A stretch of 64,000 bases of DNA from Caldilineaceae bacterium (GTDB taxonomy: Bacteria; Chloroflexota; Anaerolineae; Caldilineales; Caldilineaceae): the NCBI GenBank assembly GCA_026989655.1, contig JALSIX010000080.1, forward strand, positions 1 through 64,000, read 5' to 3'. The translations under genes were made by a program, and so were the position numbers. The notes below the pieces were generated by a model that was not told the DNA's origin, searched no databases, and worked only from the letters and a program-made list of their open reading frames with translations. Shown piece after piece: positions 9,901 to 18,162 of this stretch; the stretch's first letter is position 1, and the number at the start of each line of letters is the position of its first letter.

Positions 9901-11862
9901 GTCCTTCCCCCGATAATAGGGCTGTGCCCCCTCCCAGGTGCCCCCCAACAGGGCGTCGAACTCCTCGTCGCTCAGCTCTCGGACCTTGCGGAAGATGGTC
10001 ACCTGAGGGTGGTCGTAGAGGCTCCAGCTCTCGTCCGCGGTGTGATCGGGGAACTCCCAGCCGAACAGACGGGGCGGCGAGGTGAACTCTGCGGCCTTCT
10101 CGAAGCCCAGCTCCTCCTGGAACATGAGCTGGTAGTAGCGGATGGTCATGGGGTAGCGTTCGGGAAGCTCGTCCACGCTGTCGTAGATGCGCTTGGACGC
10201 GTAGATGACGTAGTCCGCCTCCCGCAGCCGTTCCTTCAGGATCTGGTACTTCTCCGCGGTGTCCTCCTCGTAGGGAGACCAGTCGATGTGGCGCAGGCCC
10301 CGGCTCCCCATGTCCATGCCGGGCTCCCCGGGGATGGCCTTGGGAAGGGGATCATCCCACAGCTCCCACAGGATCACCGAGCCGGAGGGCACGTTCGCGT
10401 ACACCCAGCGGCTGGCCTGGATCCAGGTATGCTCCCGGCCGTAGACGCCGTTCACGTAGGCCAGAGACCAGAAAACGGCACCGGCCAACCCGGTGGCGGC
10501 CAGAAGCCCGGCCAGAAGGCGGAGGAATCGGGGCCCCAGAGCTGGGGATTCGGGGCGGGAAGATCCGGTGTCCAGGCAAGCGGCCTGGGGCCTCTGGGCT
10601 TCTGGGGATCGTTTCTCCGCCCCTCGAACCCCCTTCCCGAGCTGCCACAGCCAGGCCACAAAACCCGCGGCGAAGAGGACCATGAAGGGCAACACCGGGC
10701 TCATGTAGCGGTTGAACTTGGCCAGGAACGCGCCGGTGAGGCCGAAGTAGGGCAGCACCCAGCTCCATACCACCAGTTCCTCGGCCCGAGCCCGCCCCAG
10801 GAGAAGCCGCCCCAGTCCCCAGAGGGTGCCGGCCAGCGCGACCAGCCCCAGGGGCCAGCCCATGCCCCACCGGACCTGTTGCTCGATGAAGTAGAGATAG
10901 GGCGTGGTGTTCCGATACTGTCGGGTGAAGGGGAAGTCCGCGATGCCCCGCACCATCTGCCCCTGCTCCACCAGGGTGTACTGGAGGAAGGAGCGCCAGT
11001 CCAACACCGCGTAGGGGCTGGTCAGGGCAAAGGCCAGACCGGCCACGGCCAGGGCTACGGGGATGCCCAGCACCATCCGGGCGGTCCCAGGGCCATCCTT
11101 CGGCCCTCTGCGCTGTTCCCGCCACAGGACCGCCATCCCGGCCACCACAGGGACGGCCAACACCGGCAAGGCGCTGAACTTGGAGGAGATGGCCAGCCCG
11201 GCACCGCTCCCGGCCAGGAGGACACCTCGCCAGCTTCGTTCCTGGGCCATCTGCACACCGCCCAGGACGGCCAGCACGGTGAAGGTGGTGCTGGCCGGAT
11301 CCATGGCCCAGAAGTGGCTGAGCTGAATGGCCTGGGCCGTGAACGCGTAGAGGGCTGCGGCCAGCACAGCCGGCCAGGGGCCGTACAGGCGGCGTGCCAG
11401 CAGGTAGAGCAGCAGGATGGTCAGGGTGTCCAGGAGCGCGATGACCAGACGGCCGGCCAGGGCCACCCCGGCACAGGGGGTGTTGGCTCGGGCCATCCGC
11501 TCCACCCAGGGGGTGGGCAATCCCCAGGCATCGGCCTGAGGAGCCAGTCGGTGCAGGAGCTCGCCCATGGCCACCCCCAGGTACAGGGGGAAGTGGCCAT
11601 AGGTGTAGTGGAACGCCCGCTGTTCTCGGGGATCCCACAGGGGATTCAGGGGGCTGCGGCGGGGATCTCGAAGGCTCTCCCAGTCATCCGGCCAGCGGAT
11701 CCAGGACGCCGGCCAACAGGCAGTGCTGCGCTCGTCCGGGTGGGCCATGAGGCCCCCATCGAAGTTCAGGTTCCAGGTGCGCAACACCAACCCAGCCAAC
11801 AGGACCAGGCCCAGGAGCAGAGCGATCCGGCGCGACGTGGCTGGGGGCGGAGACGCGGTCAT
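6955..11862 (-). CDS. giant fusion: GT39-type glycosyltransferase + DUF2298 membrane protein
   Basis: 1635 residues. The N-terminal half (about 1-640) is GT39-like: the first membrane helix is followed by NFDGGLMAHPDERS with the HPDE acidic pair, then repeated membrane helices and a soluble region (DYVIYASKRIYDSVDELP). The C-terminal half (from about 715) is a full DUF2298 unit: FLNGILRSPTFPPVDPHFAG, INYYYFGIYLVAYL, DLHPHMIGIPFA, and a soluble end with VESATTEYYRAGG. Both halves match separate proteins in the same operon, so one polypeptide joins the two activities. The ATG at 11862 lies 6 bp after the stop of the DUF348/3D gene. A membrane enzyme of lipid-linked sugar transfer is inferred; acceptor and sugar are unknown. 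Confidence 0.88.
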   Translation of the reverse strand: MTASPPPATSRRIALLLGLVLLAGLVLRTWNLNFDGGLMAHPDERSTACWPASWIRWPDDWESLRDPRRSPLNPLWDPREQRAFHYTYGHFPLYLGVAMGELLHRLAPQADAWGLPTPWVERMARANTPCAGVALAGRLVIALLDTLTILLLYLLARRLYGPWPAVLAAALYAFTAQAIQLSHFWAMDPASTTFTVLAVLGGVQMAQERSWRGVLLAGSGAGLAISSKFSALPVLAVPVVAGMAVLWREQRRGPKDGPGTARMVLGIPVALAVAGLAFALTSPYAVLDWRSFLQYTLVEQGQMVRGIADFPFTRQYRNTTPYLYFIEQQVRWGMGWPLGLVALAGTLWGLGRLLLGRARAEELVVWSWVLPYFGLTGAFLAKFNRYMSPVLPFMVLFAAGFVAWLWQLGKGVRGAEKRSPEAQRPQAACLDTGSSRPESPALGPRFLRLLAGLLAATGLAGAVFWSLAYVNGVYGREHTWIQASRWVYANVPSGSVILWELWDDPLPKAIPGEPGMDMGSRGLRHIDWSPYEEDTAEKYQILKERLREADYVIYASKRIYDSVDELPERYPMTIRYYQLMFQEELGFEKAAEFTSPPRLFGWEFPDHTADESWSLYDHPQVTIFRKVRELSDEEFDALLGGTWEGAQPYYRGKDSPLSPLLNLLGLGSSPESQDRGLINRILALLLDEGGRPPEPPERRKDLSLDVPLRDLPVVDNYRWNVRASQSPWLAVIWWWLVLSLLGWLSWPLAFLIFRRLRDRGYFLARTLGWLLAGWLLWILASFDLAHNTVVNAWLAVALLALLAAGALVRSWHEYRPFLRRMGPALVVGELLFAGAYLAFVRVRMANPDLWQPWFGGEKFMEFAFLNGILRSPTFPPVDPHFAGGYINYYYFGIYLVAYLIKLTGIYAEVAFNLAVATLFALTVLNAFGVAYSAVRSEGWRRRRRPADVLEIDLGEAFTRTPPSWSGDPATGAAPWHRGLLGALLAPFFVAVLGNLEALAQVVRQVMALSDTEFLSGLPGVTGLVRVVDGLWVLLTTEATLPGYDFWAPSRVIDYTINEFPYWSFTFADLHPHMIGIPFAVLFLGLVLTTMRSYPVDWRAHWQEGMLLLLAFGLLLGTLASVNLWELPTYYSLGVLAVAVMLWRGRGLRSWRPAGGTGTIHGEASAPGRETGLSVPDGILGLGFALLYPLLAYLTFYPFFRDYANVGASGVGWVRSGDPLGRWLLIWGIFVFVLVTWLWVTGARPARPGDARPTGLERWLSLALGKFERLPRLIALQRIRVHRATPAFILGTWLLPLALILAGLLLLLTERTILALSLPFLALAFLLLWRRGRAADPGDLFVGILVFVGGAILAGTQVIYLKDFLQGGDWYRMNTLFKFFIQVWVLWGVAAAVAVPRILAGASGVEQGAPATSVDHAPRPWRPVWTGALALLLVAGLAYPVWGTPARSDQRFPGWRPDFGTLNGLDFMRQGVYYWPDSSNPIELRYDWEAIQWILANIRGNLVLVESATTEYYRAGGTRVASLTGLSSPVGMHAGEQRYGEDVGRRSAWLNEFWSTPEVERTLEQIRELDVSLIYVGQLERHQHPEGVAKLERMAARGLLQPIYTNPRATLYAVPGTLIRGPDGWIYPRPHPEPSP

Positions 11863-11868
11863 CGGGGG

Positions 11869-13395
11869 TCAGCGTTCCGGCGGCCAGTTGGGCAACACCC
11901 AGGTGATCAGGTAGCTGGGAGGCGGCGGCCAGAGCAGGTAGACATCCACCCACCGGTTCCACAGCACGAGGTTGGAGTCGTCGTAGCCCAGATCGATGCG
12001 CCGGGCCTTGATGGCAGAGCCGGTGTCCAGGGCATCCCCGAAACCGTATCCGGGCACGTAGACCTTGGTGCGCAGGGGGATGATCCGGGGATCCACGGCC
12101 ACCACCCCCTTGCGCATGGGATCGCCGGTCCGGGTCAGGCCATACCAGGAGACGTCGGGCGAGACACCCGCCGTGCTGGGGCTGTAGCTGCTGGCCAACA
12201 TGCGGATCTTGCGCCAGTAGGTGATCTCCTGGCCTTCCGGCGTGACCAGGGTTCGGGGCACGATCTTCTGGCCGTAGGCGATCACCCTCTGGGCAGGCTC
12301 CTGGGCCACCCAGGTGTCCTCCAGGGTGCGCTGGACCTCCTGGCCGTCCTCGTAGCGCACCCGATATCGCCGTCGGGTGATGCCCTCCGCGCCCGGGTTC
12401 ACCACCTGGCGGGTGTCGATGAGGAGCTCCGGATCGGGGACGAACACCGTGTCGAAGGGGACCACGTCCTCCTCCACCACCATCTCCTCCCAGATCCGGG
12501 TGACCCGGATCTCCACGTTGTCGTAGAGGGGCGCGTCCAGAGGAGGGGAGACCCGGTCCAGGCCCGTGATCAGGACTCCTACCTCGGCCAGGGCATCGCC
12601 CACGGTCTTGCCCCGGGTGCGGGTCTTCACCCGACGCCCATCCACCTGGAGGCTGATGGGCGTGCTGCGTTCGATGGTCACCCGGAGCCCGGTGCTCACG
12701 GGGCTGCCCAGGCTGGGCTGAACCCGATCGCCCAGGTACAGGACGATCTCCGCCTCCCGCAGGGCTTCGCCCACGGTCTGGGCCGTGGTGTAGACGGTGA
12801 ACGGGAGGTTCCCGTCGTCCACCTGGATGGGGATGGCCCGCAACACCTCCATTTGGAGGGGCACACGCTCCAGGGACTCCCAGGCATAGCCCCGATCGTA
12901 GGCCACGTCCAGGAGCCGGGCAGGGGGATACGTCAGGGCCTGGTCCAGGGAAAGAAAGCGCCCCTGTACCCGGATCCGATCGTACTCGGTGAAGGGGATC
13001 CGGGCTTCCTCCAGCACCGCTCGGGGAGTGGCAGCCCAGGTGTGGAGGAGGAGTTGCCGTCCATCTGCTCGGACCCACACCATGGGCGCCCGTTGGATCT
13101 GGAGAAGGGTGTTGGGCTGAAGTCGGGCCTCCACGGGCAAGGAGAGGCGATCCGCGGGCCCCAGCTCCAACCCCAGATCCACCAACAGGGCCTGGACCGT
13201 GGGGCGGTGGGTGTAGACCGTCTCCCGCACGCCGTCCACCTCCACCACCACTGGGATCGCGGTGGCCTGCCAGGTCCACCCTAGGGCCAACAGCCCCAGA
13301 GCGATCCCGCCCCATCGCCCCAGCCAGGACAACACAGGGCTCCAGAGGACGCGGGCGGATCGGGCACGGGGCAGCGCACGGGTTGCTGTGGACAT
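11869..13395 (-). CDS. DUF348-G5-3D domain cell-wall protein (YabE/RpfB-like)
   Basis: 508 residues. A membrane anchor (about 20-45, GGIALGLLALGWTWQATAI) is followed by four DUF348-type repeats (TVQALLVDLGLELGPADRL and three similar), a G5-like segment (IDTRQVVNPGAEGITRRRYR) and a C-terminal 3D domain. The 3D domain keeps its three aspartates in VAVDPRIIPLRTKVYVPG, DALDTGSAIKA and RRIDLGYDD. The 3D fold is shared with MltA-type lytic transglycosylases, so peptidoglycan cleavage or remodelling outside the membrane is likely. The ATG at 13395 is chosen because a TACAAT -10 box ends 6 bp before it; 15 further codons upstream would contain the promoter. It is the first gene of the minus-strand glycosylation run. 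Confidence 0.9.
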   Translation of the reverse strand: MSTATRALPRARSARVLWSPVLSWLGRWGGIALGLLALGWTWQATAIPVVVEVDGVRETVYTHRPTVQALLVDLGLELGPADRLSLPVEARLQPNTLLQIQRAPMVWVRADGRQLLLHTWAATPRAVLEEARIPFTEYDRIRVQGRFLSLDQALTYPPARLLDVAYDRGYAWESLERVPLQMEVLRAIPIQVDDGNLPFTVYTTAQTVGEALREAEIVLYLGDRVQPSLGSPVSTGLRVTIERSTPISLQVDGRRVKTRTRGKTVGDALAEVGVLITGLDRVSPPLDAPLYDNVEIRVTRIWEEMVVEEDVVPFDTVFVPDPELLIDTRQVVNPGAEGITRRRYRVRYEDGQEVQRTLEDTWVAQEPAQRVIAYGQKIVPRTLVTPEGQEITYWRKIRMLASSYSPSTAGVSPDVSWYGLTRTGDPMRKGVVAVDPRIIPLRTKVYVPGYGFGDALDTGSAIKARRIDLGYDDSNLVLWNRWVDVYLLWPPPPSYLITWVLPNWPPER

Positions 13396-13401
13396 GGGCC
13401 T

Positions 13402-13431
13402 ATTGTACTCGGAAGCCCGGGGATCTTCCAA
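13402..13431 (-). promoter_or_regulatory. leaderless promoter of the DUF348-3D gene
   Basis: On the minus strand -35 TTGGAA (13431-13426), 18-bp spacer, -10 TACAAT (13407-13402). Only 6 bp separate the -10 from the ATG at 13395, so transcription should begin at or next to the start codon. Confidence 0.65.
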
Positions 13432-13452
13432 GCAGGGCACAGGGGGATTTGT

Positions 13453-13481
13453 TTGACAAACCTCCTGCCCTCCACTAGAGT
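13453..13481 (+). promoter_or_regulatory. leaderless promoter of the GT39 gene
   Basis: TTGACA (13453-13458), 17-bp spacer, TAGAGT (13476-13481); the ATG at 13489 begins 7 bp after the -10. There is no room for a Shine-Dalgarno site. It is divergent from the promoter at 13402-13431, about 22 bp away. Confidence 0.72.
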
Positions 13482-13488
13482 ACCCCCT

Positions 13489-16050
13489 ATGAAGCAGACG
13501 GCACGTGTGGCTGTGTTGATCGCCCTGCTGGCAGGCTATGGGCTGCGTCTCTACCGGCTAGGCGCCGAGTCCCTCTGGTACGACGAGACGGTCAGCGCGC
13601 ACCTGGCCCAGGAGGCCATTCCCCAGCTCATCGCCCACACCGCCCGGGACATCCATCCACCCGGCTACTACCTGCTGCTTCACCTCTGGCAGCGCCTGGT
13701 CCAGCCCACCCCGGCCTTCGGCCTGGAGTTCCTCTATGCGTGGCCCTCGGTCTTCTGGGGCATGGTCTTGATGGCCCTGATCTATGCCCTGGGACGCCGC
13801 CTCTTCGACGGGAAGGTGGCCACCCTTGGGGTGATCTTCGCTGCCGGGCATCCCTACCACCTCTGGTACAGCCAGGAGGTGCGGATGTACACCCTGGGGG
13901 CTGCTCTGGCCTTGCTGGTGCTGTGGTTGGGGTGGAACTGGCTGGAGCGCCCAGGGTCCACGAAGAGCCTCTTGGGCTATGCCTTGGCCGCGGCCTCGGG
14001 GATGTACGTGCTCTATTACTTTGCCTTCCTGCTGATCCCGGTCAACCTGTATGTGCTGGCCAGGGCCTGGAGACAGGCATCGGACAGCGGTCGCCATGGC
14101 AGGATGGCTCGGCTCCTCCCTTGGCTGGGAGCCAATCTGTTGGCCCTGGCCCTGTGGGCCCCGTGGCTACCGGTCTTTGTCCGCCAGGCCCTGGAGCCCC
14201 CGGTACCGCCTTGGCGGGTCTGGCCGGGGTGGCGTGTGGCCTTGGCCGAGAGCCTGGCTGCGCTGTGGATGGGCCAGTCGTTTCCGGGTGGCGAGATGGG
14301 GCTTTGGTTCTGGGGGGTGTTGGGTGGTCTGGGGGTGTTTGGAGTTTTGTATGGCTACGCGAAAAATTCGTCCTTCTCACCTCCGACAGGCCAACGAGCA
14401 CATCCCGGCTCCCCCCTGGCCCTGCTCCTCGTCGCGATCTTCGGCCCTCTGCTTCTCCTTGGCCTTCTGAGCATCGCATTGACCCCCCTCTACCATGTCC
14501 GTTACTTCTTTGTGTATGGGGCGGTCAGTCCGCTGCTCCTGGCTCTGGCTACACGAACCGCCCTGCCCCATGCCACGTCCACCATCCACCACTGGCCGCG
14601 CCGCCTCCTCACCCTCCTGGTGGCCACAGGGATCCTGGCCCTCCAGGGGTGGAGCCTGCTCCGTCTCTGGAACGCTCCCCTCTATCGGGCCGACGACCAC
14701 CGGGGCGCAACGGCCCGCCTGGCCCAAGAATGGCGAGCCGGCGACGGGATCCTGGTCAATGCAGGGTGGACCTACACCGCGGTCGCGCTCTACTGGCCCC
14801 AGGAATACACCTCCACGGACACCAGCCTCCCGCCTCCCCTGCAGCGCCGACGCCTGTTGGACACCGAACAGGAGAGCGGCCCCTCCCCCGGGCTCCGGGT
14901 GCCTCTGCTCACCACAGGCAACGTGGATGGCCCCGAGAACCTGGGCTGGGGACTCCCCGAGAGCGATTTCTACGCCATGCCCTGGCCGGCCGCCGCGGAG
15001 GCCCTGGCCCGGGCGAGCCAGAACCATCCCCGCCTGTGGCACTACCGGTTCTACGATACCGTGAGCGATCCCCAAGGACGGGTGCGCAGATGGCTGGCCA
15101 GCCATCTGCGCCAGACTCTGGATGCCCCCATCCCCGGACGGGATTTCGGTCGTCTACAGCGTTTCGCACGGCCCACGCCAACCTGTCCGGTTCCGTCGGG
15201 ACCGGACAGGTCCGAGATCGTCTTTGGGCAGAAGCTGGCCCTGGTGGGGGTCACGCTCCACAATCCCCCCGTGGCGGGACAGACCCTCTACACGACCCTG
15301 TGTTGGCAGGAAAGGCGCGCAGGCGAAAACGCACCCCTGCGAACCAGTTTGCGGCTCTACCCGGCCCAGGCCGATCTCTGGGAACCGCCGGCCTCCCAAC
15401 AGGATGAGGACCTGATCGTGCCGCCCCGGCTATCGCCCGGGGTGGCCTTCCCGCGCCCCCTCGCGATCCCCATCCCGGTGGGGCTTCCTCCCGGCCCATA
15501 CCGCCTGGAGCTGGTGGTCTATCGGGGGGACACCGGGGAACCCCTGCTTCCAGATGCCGAGGAGCCCCCTCCAGGAGGGCGTTGGCCTCTGGCCGAGCTG
15601 GACGTGACCCTACCGCCGGAGCCCCCGTCTCTGGCCCGGCCGCCCCGGGCGATCTTCGACTACATGGAGCTGCTGGATGCCCAGGTGGGGCCCTCCACGG
15701 TCCAGGTCGGAGGGACGCTGGGCGCGATGTTGGGCTGGCGGCCCCGCCCCAACCCGTACCGGGACACCTACCGAGCACTCCTGGTCCTGGTGGACAGGAC
15801 GGGACGCGAGGCCTTCACCTGGCGCGGTCCCCTGGCCAGCCCCTGGTATCCGAGCGGTGCATGGCCAGCGGGATACCCGGTGCGGGGCCGGCTCTCCTTC
15901 CAGATCCCGGCCGAACTGGCGCCGGGAGTGTACATAGTGGAGCTGGGGATGGAGCGGGCCAGTGACGGGCGGCGGATCCCGGCCCGACGGTGGTGGCTCC
16001 CCTGGCCCTCCCAGGACACCGTGGAGATCGGCCGGATCCGTGTGGAGTGA
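13489..16050 (+). CDS. GT39-family membrane glycosyltransferase with C-terminal extracytoplasmic domains
   Basis: 853 residues. The first membrane helix is followed by LYRLGAESLWYDETVSAHLA with the WYDE acidic motif, then DIHPPGYYLLLHLW, both characteristic of GT39/PMT-like enzymes. About ten membrane helices run to about residue 390. The remaining half is soluble and outside the membrane, with two beta-rich segments (FGQKLALVGVTLHNPP, IPVGLPPGPYRLELVVYRGD) that look like carbohydrate- or surface-associated beta-sandwiches. The ATG at 13489 is fixed by the promoter just upstream; an upstream in-frame TTG lies within the -35 box. It is divergent from the DUF348-3D gene and convergent with coaBC. 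Confidence 0.88.
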   Translation: MKQTARVAVLIALLAGYGLRLYRLGAESLWYDETVSAHLAQEAIPQLIAHTARDIHPPGYYLLLHLWQRLVQPTPAFGLEFLYAWPSVFWGMVLMALIYALGRRLFDGKVATLGVIFAAGHPYHLWYSQEVRMYTLGAALALLVLWLGWNWLERPGSTKSLLGYALAAASGMYVLYYFAFLLIPVNLYVLARAWRQASDSGRHGRMARLLPWLGANLLALALWAPWLPVFVRQALEPPVPPWRVWPGWRVALAESLAALWMGQSFPGGEMGLWFWGVLGGLGVFGVLYGYAKNSSFSPPTGQRAHPGSPLALLLVAIFGPLLLLGLLSIALTPLYHVRYFFVYGAVSPLLLALATRTALPHATSTIHHWPRRLLTLLVATGILALQGWSLLRLWNAPLYRADDHRGATARLAQEWRAGDGILVNAGWTYTAVALYWPQEYTSTDTSLPPPLQRRRLLDTEQESGPSPGLRVPLLTTGNVDGPENLGWGLPESDFYAMPWPAAAEALARASQNHPRLWHYRFYDTVSDPQGRVRRWLASHLRQTLDAPIPGRDFGRLQRFARPTPTCPVPSGPDRSEIVFGQKLALVGVTLHNPPVAGQTLYTTLCWQERRAGENAPLRTSLRLYPAQADLWEPPASQQDEDLIVPPRLSPGVAFPRPLAIPIPVGLPPGPYRLELVVYRGDTGEPLLPDAEEPPPGGRWPLAELDVTLPPEPPSLARPPRAIFDYMELLDAQVGPSTVQVGGTLGAMLGWRPRPNPYRDTYRALLVLVDRTGREAFTWRGPLASPWYPSGAWPAGYPVRGRLSFQIPAELAPGVYIVELGMERASDGRRIPARRWWLPWPSQDTVEIGRIRVE

Positions 16051-16059
16051 GGGGCCTCC

Positions 16060-17307
16060 TCAGCGTTTCTTCCAGTCCAACCGCCCCAGACGGGCCACGA
16101 CGCGCTGCATGATGGCCTGGGCCACCTCTTCCTTGGTCATCAGGGGCCAGTCCTCGCGGTTGCCGCTGCGTTCGAAGAGGGTCACCCGGTTGGTGTCCAC
16201 CGCGAAGCCGCTGTCCGGCGCGGTGACGTCGTTCAGGACAATGAGGTCCAGGTTCTTCCGTTCCAGTTTCTCCAGCGCGTTCTGCTCCCAGTTGTCCGTC
16301 TCCGCCGCGAAGCCCACCACCAGACGGGGGTGTCGGCGCTCAGGCCCTCGCATCTCCCCCACTGCGGCCAGGATGTCCGGGGTTCGCTCCAGGCGGATGA
16401 TCTGCTGGCCCGGCATCTTCTTGATCTTGGTGGTCTCGCTGCTCACGGGGCGGTAGTCGGCCACCGCGGCCGCGCCGATGAGCACATCGGTCTCGGGGAG
16501 AAGGCGCATCACGGCCTCGAACATCTCCTGCGCGGTCTGGACCGAGACCCGTTCCACGCCTCCGGGAGGGTGGACGGCCAGGGGCGCGTGGACCAGGACC
16601 ACCTCCGCGCCCAGGTCCCGGGCCGCCCGGGCCAGGGCCACCCCCATCTTGCCTGTGGAGTGGTTGCCCACGAAACGGACGGGATCGATGGGTTCCCGGG
16701 TGCCCCCCGCGGTGATGACCACCCGGACCCCCTCCAGAGGGCCACCTCGCCCCAGGACCTTGCACGCGACCTCGAAGATCTCCTCGGGCTCTGCCATGCG
16801 CCCCTCGCCGTACTCCCCAGAGGCCAGGCGCCCCTGGGCAGGCCCCACGAAGTCTACCCCCCAGCCACGCAGCCTGGCCACGTGCTCCTGGGTGGCGGGG
16901 TGTTGCCACATGCGGGTCTCCATGGCCGGGGCCAGGAGCATGGGCCCTTTGTAGCTCAAGGCCGTGATGCTGAGCATGTCGTCGGCCATGCCCAGGGCCA
17001 GGCGGGCCAGGGTGTGGGCCGTGGCCGGAGCCACGATGAAGAGGTCCGCGGCCTGGGCCAGGGCCACGTGGCCGATGCGGAGGCGGCCGGCATCGTGCCA
17101 GCTCTCGAAGATGTCGTGGACCACCGGCCGCTGGGTGATGGCCTGGAAGGTGACCGGGGCCACGAACTTCATGGCCGAGGCGGTCATGATCACATCCACC
17201 TGGGCGTTGGCCTGGGTCAGTCGGCTGGCCAGGGCCACGGACTTGTAGGCCGCGATGCCGCCGCTCACGCCCAGCAGGACGCGCTTGCCGTTCAGGATGG
17301 GGGGCAT
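16060..17307 (-). CDS. coaBC: bifunctional phosphopantothenoylcysteine decarboxylase / phosphopantothenate-cysteine ligase
   Basis: 415 residues. The N-terminal flavin-dependent CoaC domain shows GVSGGIAAYKSVALAS, the catalytic-region histidine in RIGHVALAQAADL, the APAMETRMW motif and the substrate-binding loop ASGEYGEGRM. The C-terminal CoaB ligase has ITAGGTREPIDPVRFVGN, HSTGKMG, AAAVADYRP and KIKK. The length is typical. It acts in coenzyme A synthesis, adding cysteine to 4'-phosphopantothenate with CTP and then decarboxylating the product. The ATG at 17307 overlaps the end of coaX by 16 bp, so the two CoA genes are coupled. Confidence 0.97.
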   Translation of the reverse strand: MPPILNGKRVLLGVSGGIAAYKSVALASRLTQANAQVDVIMTASAMKFVAPVTFQAITQRPVVHDIFESWHDAGRLRIGHVALAQAADLFIVAPATAHTLARLALGMADDMLSITALSYKGPMLLAPAMETRMWQHPATQEHVARLRGWGVDFVGPAQGRLASGEYGEGRMAEPEEIFEVACKVLGRGGPLEGVRVVITAGGTREPIDPVRFVGNHSTGKMGVALARAARDLGAEVVLVHAPLAVHPPGGVERVSVQTAQEMFEAVMRLLPETDVLIGAAAVADYRPVSSETTKIKKMPGQQIIRLERTPDILAAVGEMRGPERRHPRLVVGFAAETDNWEQNALEKLERKNLDLIVLNDVTAPDSGFAVDTNRVTLFERSGNREDWPLMTKEEVAQAIMQRVVARLGRLDWKKR

Positions 17308-18104
17308 CCGCGATTTCTCCGGTAGATGGAACGCATCCCGGCCAGGGTCAGCCAGGGATCGTAGCGATGGATGGCTGAGGTCAACGGTGCGATGATGTGG
17401 CCCAGCCCGCCGGTGGCATGGACCTGGGGCCTCTCTCCCAGTTCGGCCACCAGCCGGGCCAACAGCCCCTCCACCAGGCCCACATAGCCGTAGATCAGTC
17501 CGGACTGGATGGCCGGCACCGTGCTCCGGCCGATGGCCTGCGGGGGCGGTGCCAGCTCCACCGCGGGCAGGGCGCTGGCCCGCCGCACCAGGGCGTCGGT
17601 GACGGTTCCCAGCCCAGGGGCGATGGCCCCGCCCAGGAAAGTCCCTTCCCGGCTGACCACGTTGAAGGTGGTGGCCGTGCCGAAGTCCACCACGATGGCC
17701 GGCCCCTGGGTTCGCTCGTATCCGGCCACCGCGTCGGCCAGCCGATCGCGGCCCACGCTGTCCGGTCGATCCACCCCCAGGGAGATCCCCAGCTCCAGGG
17801 TGTGGTCCACCAGGAGAGGGGCCCGCCCCAGTTGACGCTCCAGCAGATGGGCCCAGATATCCGTGAGCGGGGCCACCACGCTGCACAGCACGGCATCCCC
17901 GAAGCTCTCCGCGCGGTAGCCCTGCTCCTCCCAGAGCCGACGCAGAAGAAGCCGATATTCGTCCTCGGTCCGTCGGGGGTCGCTGGACAGCCTCCAGACA
18001 GCCACCGGGGGCTCTGGTTCGGGGCCTGCCGGCTCCTCGGGACCGGGCATGGGATATGCGCCGACGACGATATGGCTGTTGCCGATGTCCACGGTGAGCA
18101 GCAT
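17292..18104 (-). CDS. coaX: type III pantothenate kinase
   Basis: 270 residues, typical of CoaX. ASKHA ATPase-fold motifs: DIGNSHIVVG at the N-terminus (phosphate 1), DRPDSVGRDRLADAVAG (pantothenate site), VVDFGTATTFNVV (phosphate 2) and GGAIAPGLGT. It phosphorylates pantothenate as the first committed step of CoA synthesis, directly upstream of coaBC. An insert near residues 20-32 (PGPEEPAGPEPEPP) lengthens the first loop. The ATG at 18104 sits 6 bp after a TACAAT box, so the mRNA is probably leaderless. Confidence 0.96.
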   Translation of the reverse strand: MLLTVDIGNSHIVVGAYPMPGPEEPAGPEPEPPVAVWRLSSDPRRTEDEYRLLLRRLWEEQGYRAESFGDAVLCSVVAPLTDIWAHLLERQLGRAPLLVDHTLELGISLGVDRPDSVGRDRLADAVAGYERTQGPAIVVDFGTATTFNVVSREGTFLGGAIAPGLGTVTDALVRRASALPAVELAPPPQAIGRSTVPAIQSGLIYGYVGLVEGLLARLVAELGERPQVHATGGLGHIIAPLTSAIHRYDPWLTLAGMRSIYRRNRGCPPS

Positions 18105-18110
18105 GGGGGA

Positions 18111-18139
18111 ATTGTACCGCCGTCATCCGGAGGGCGCAA
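18111..18139 (-). promoter_or_regulatory. leaderless promoter of coaX
   Basis: Minus strand -35 TTGCGC (18139-18134), 17-bp spacer, -10 TACAAT (18116-18111). The -10 ends 6 bp before the coaX ATG and has the same geometry as the promoter at 13402. Confidence 0.65.
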
Positions 18140-18162
18140 CACCCGGAGGGGAACCGAGCATC

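Noticed and set aside
8563-13284. A 1573-codon open frame on the plus strand antisense to the fusion gene.
   Set aside because: Its protein is Gly/Pro/Gln/His-rich without domains and lies antisense to a gene with clear families; high GC keeps such frames open.
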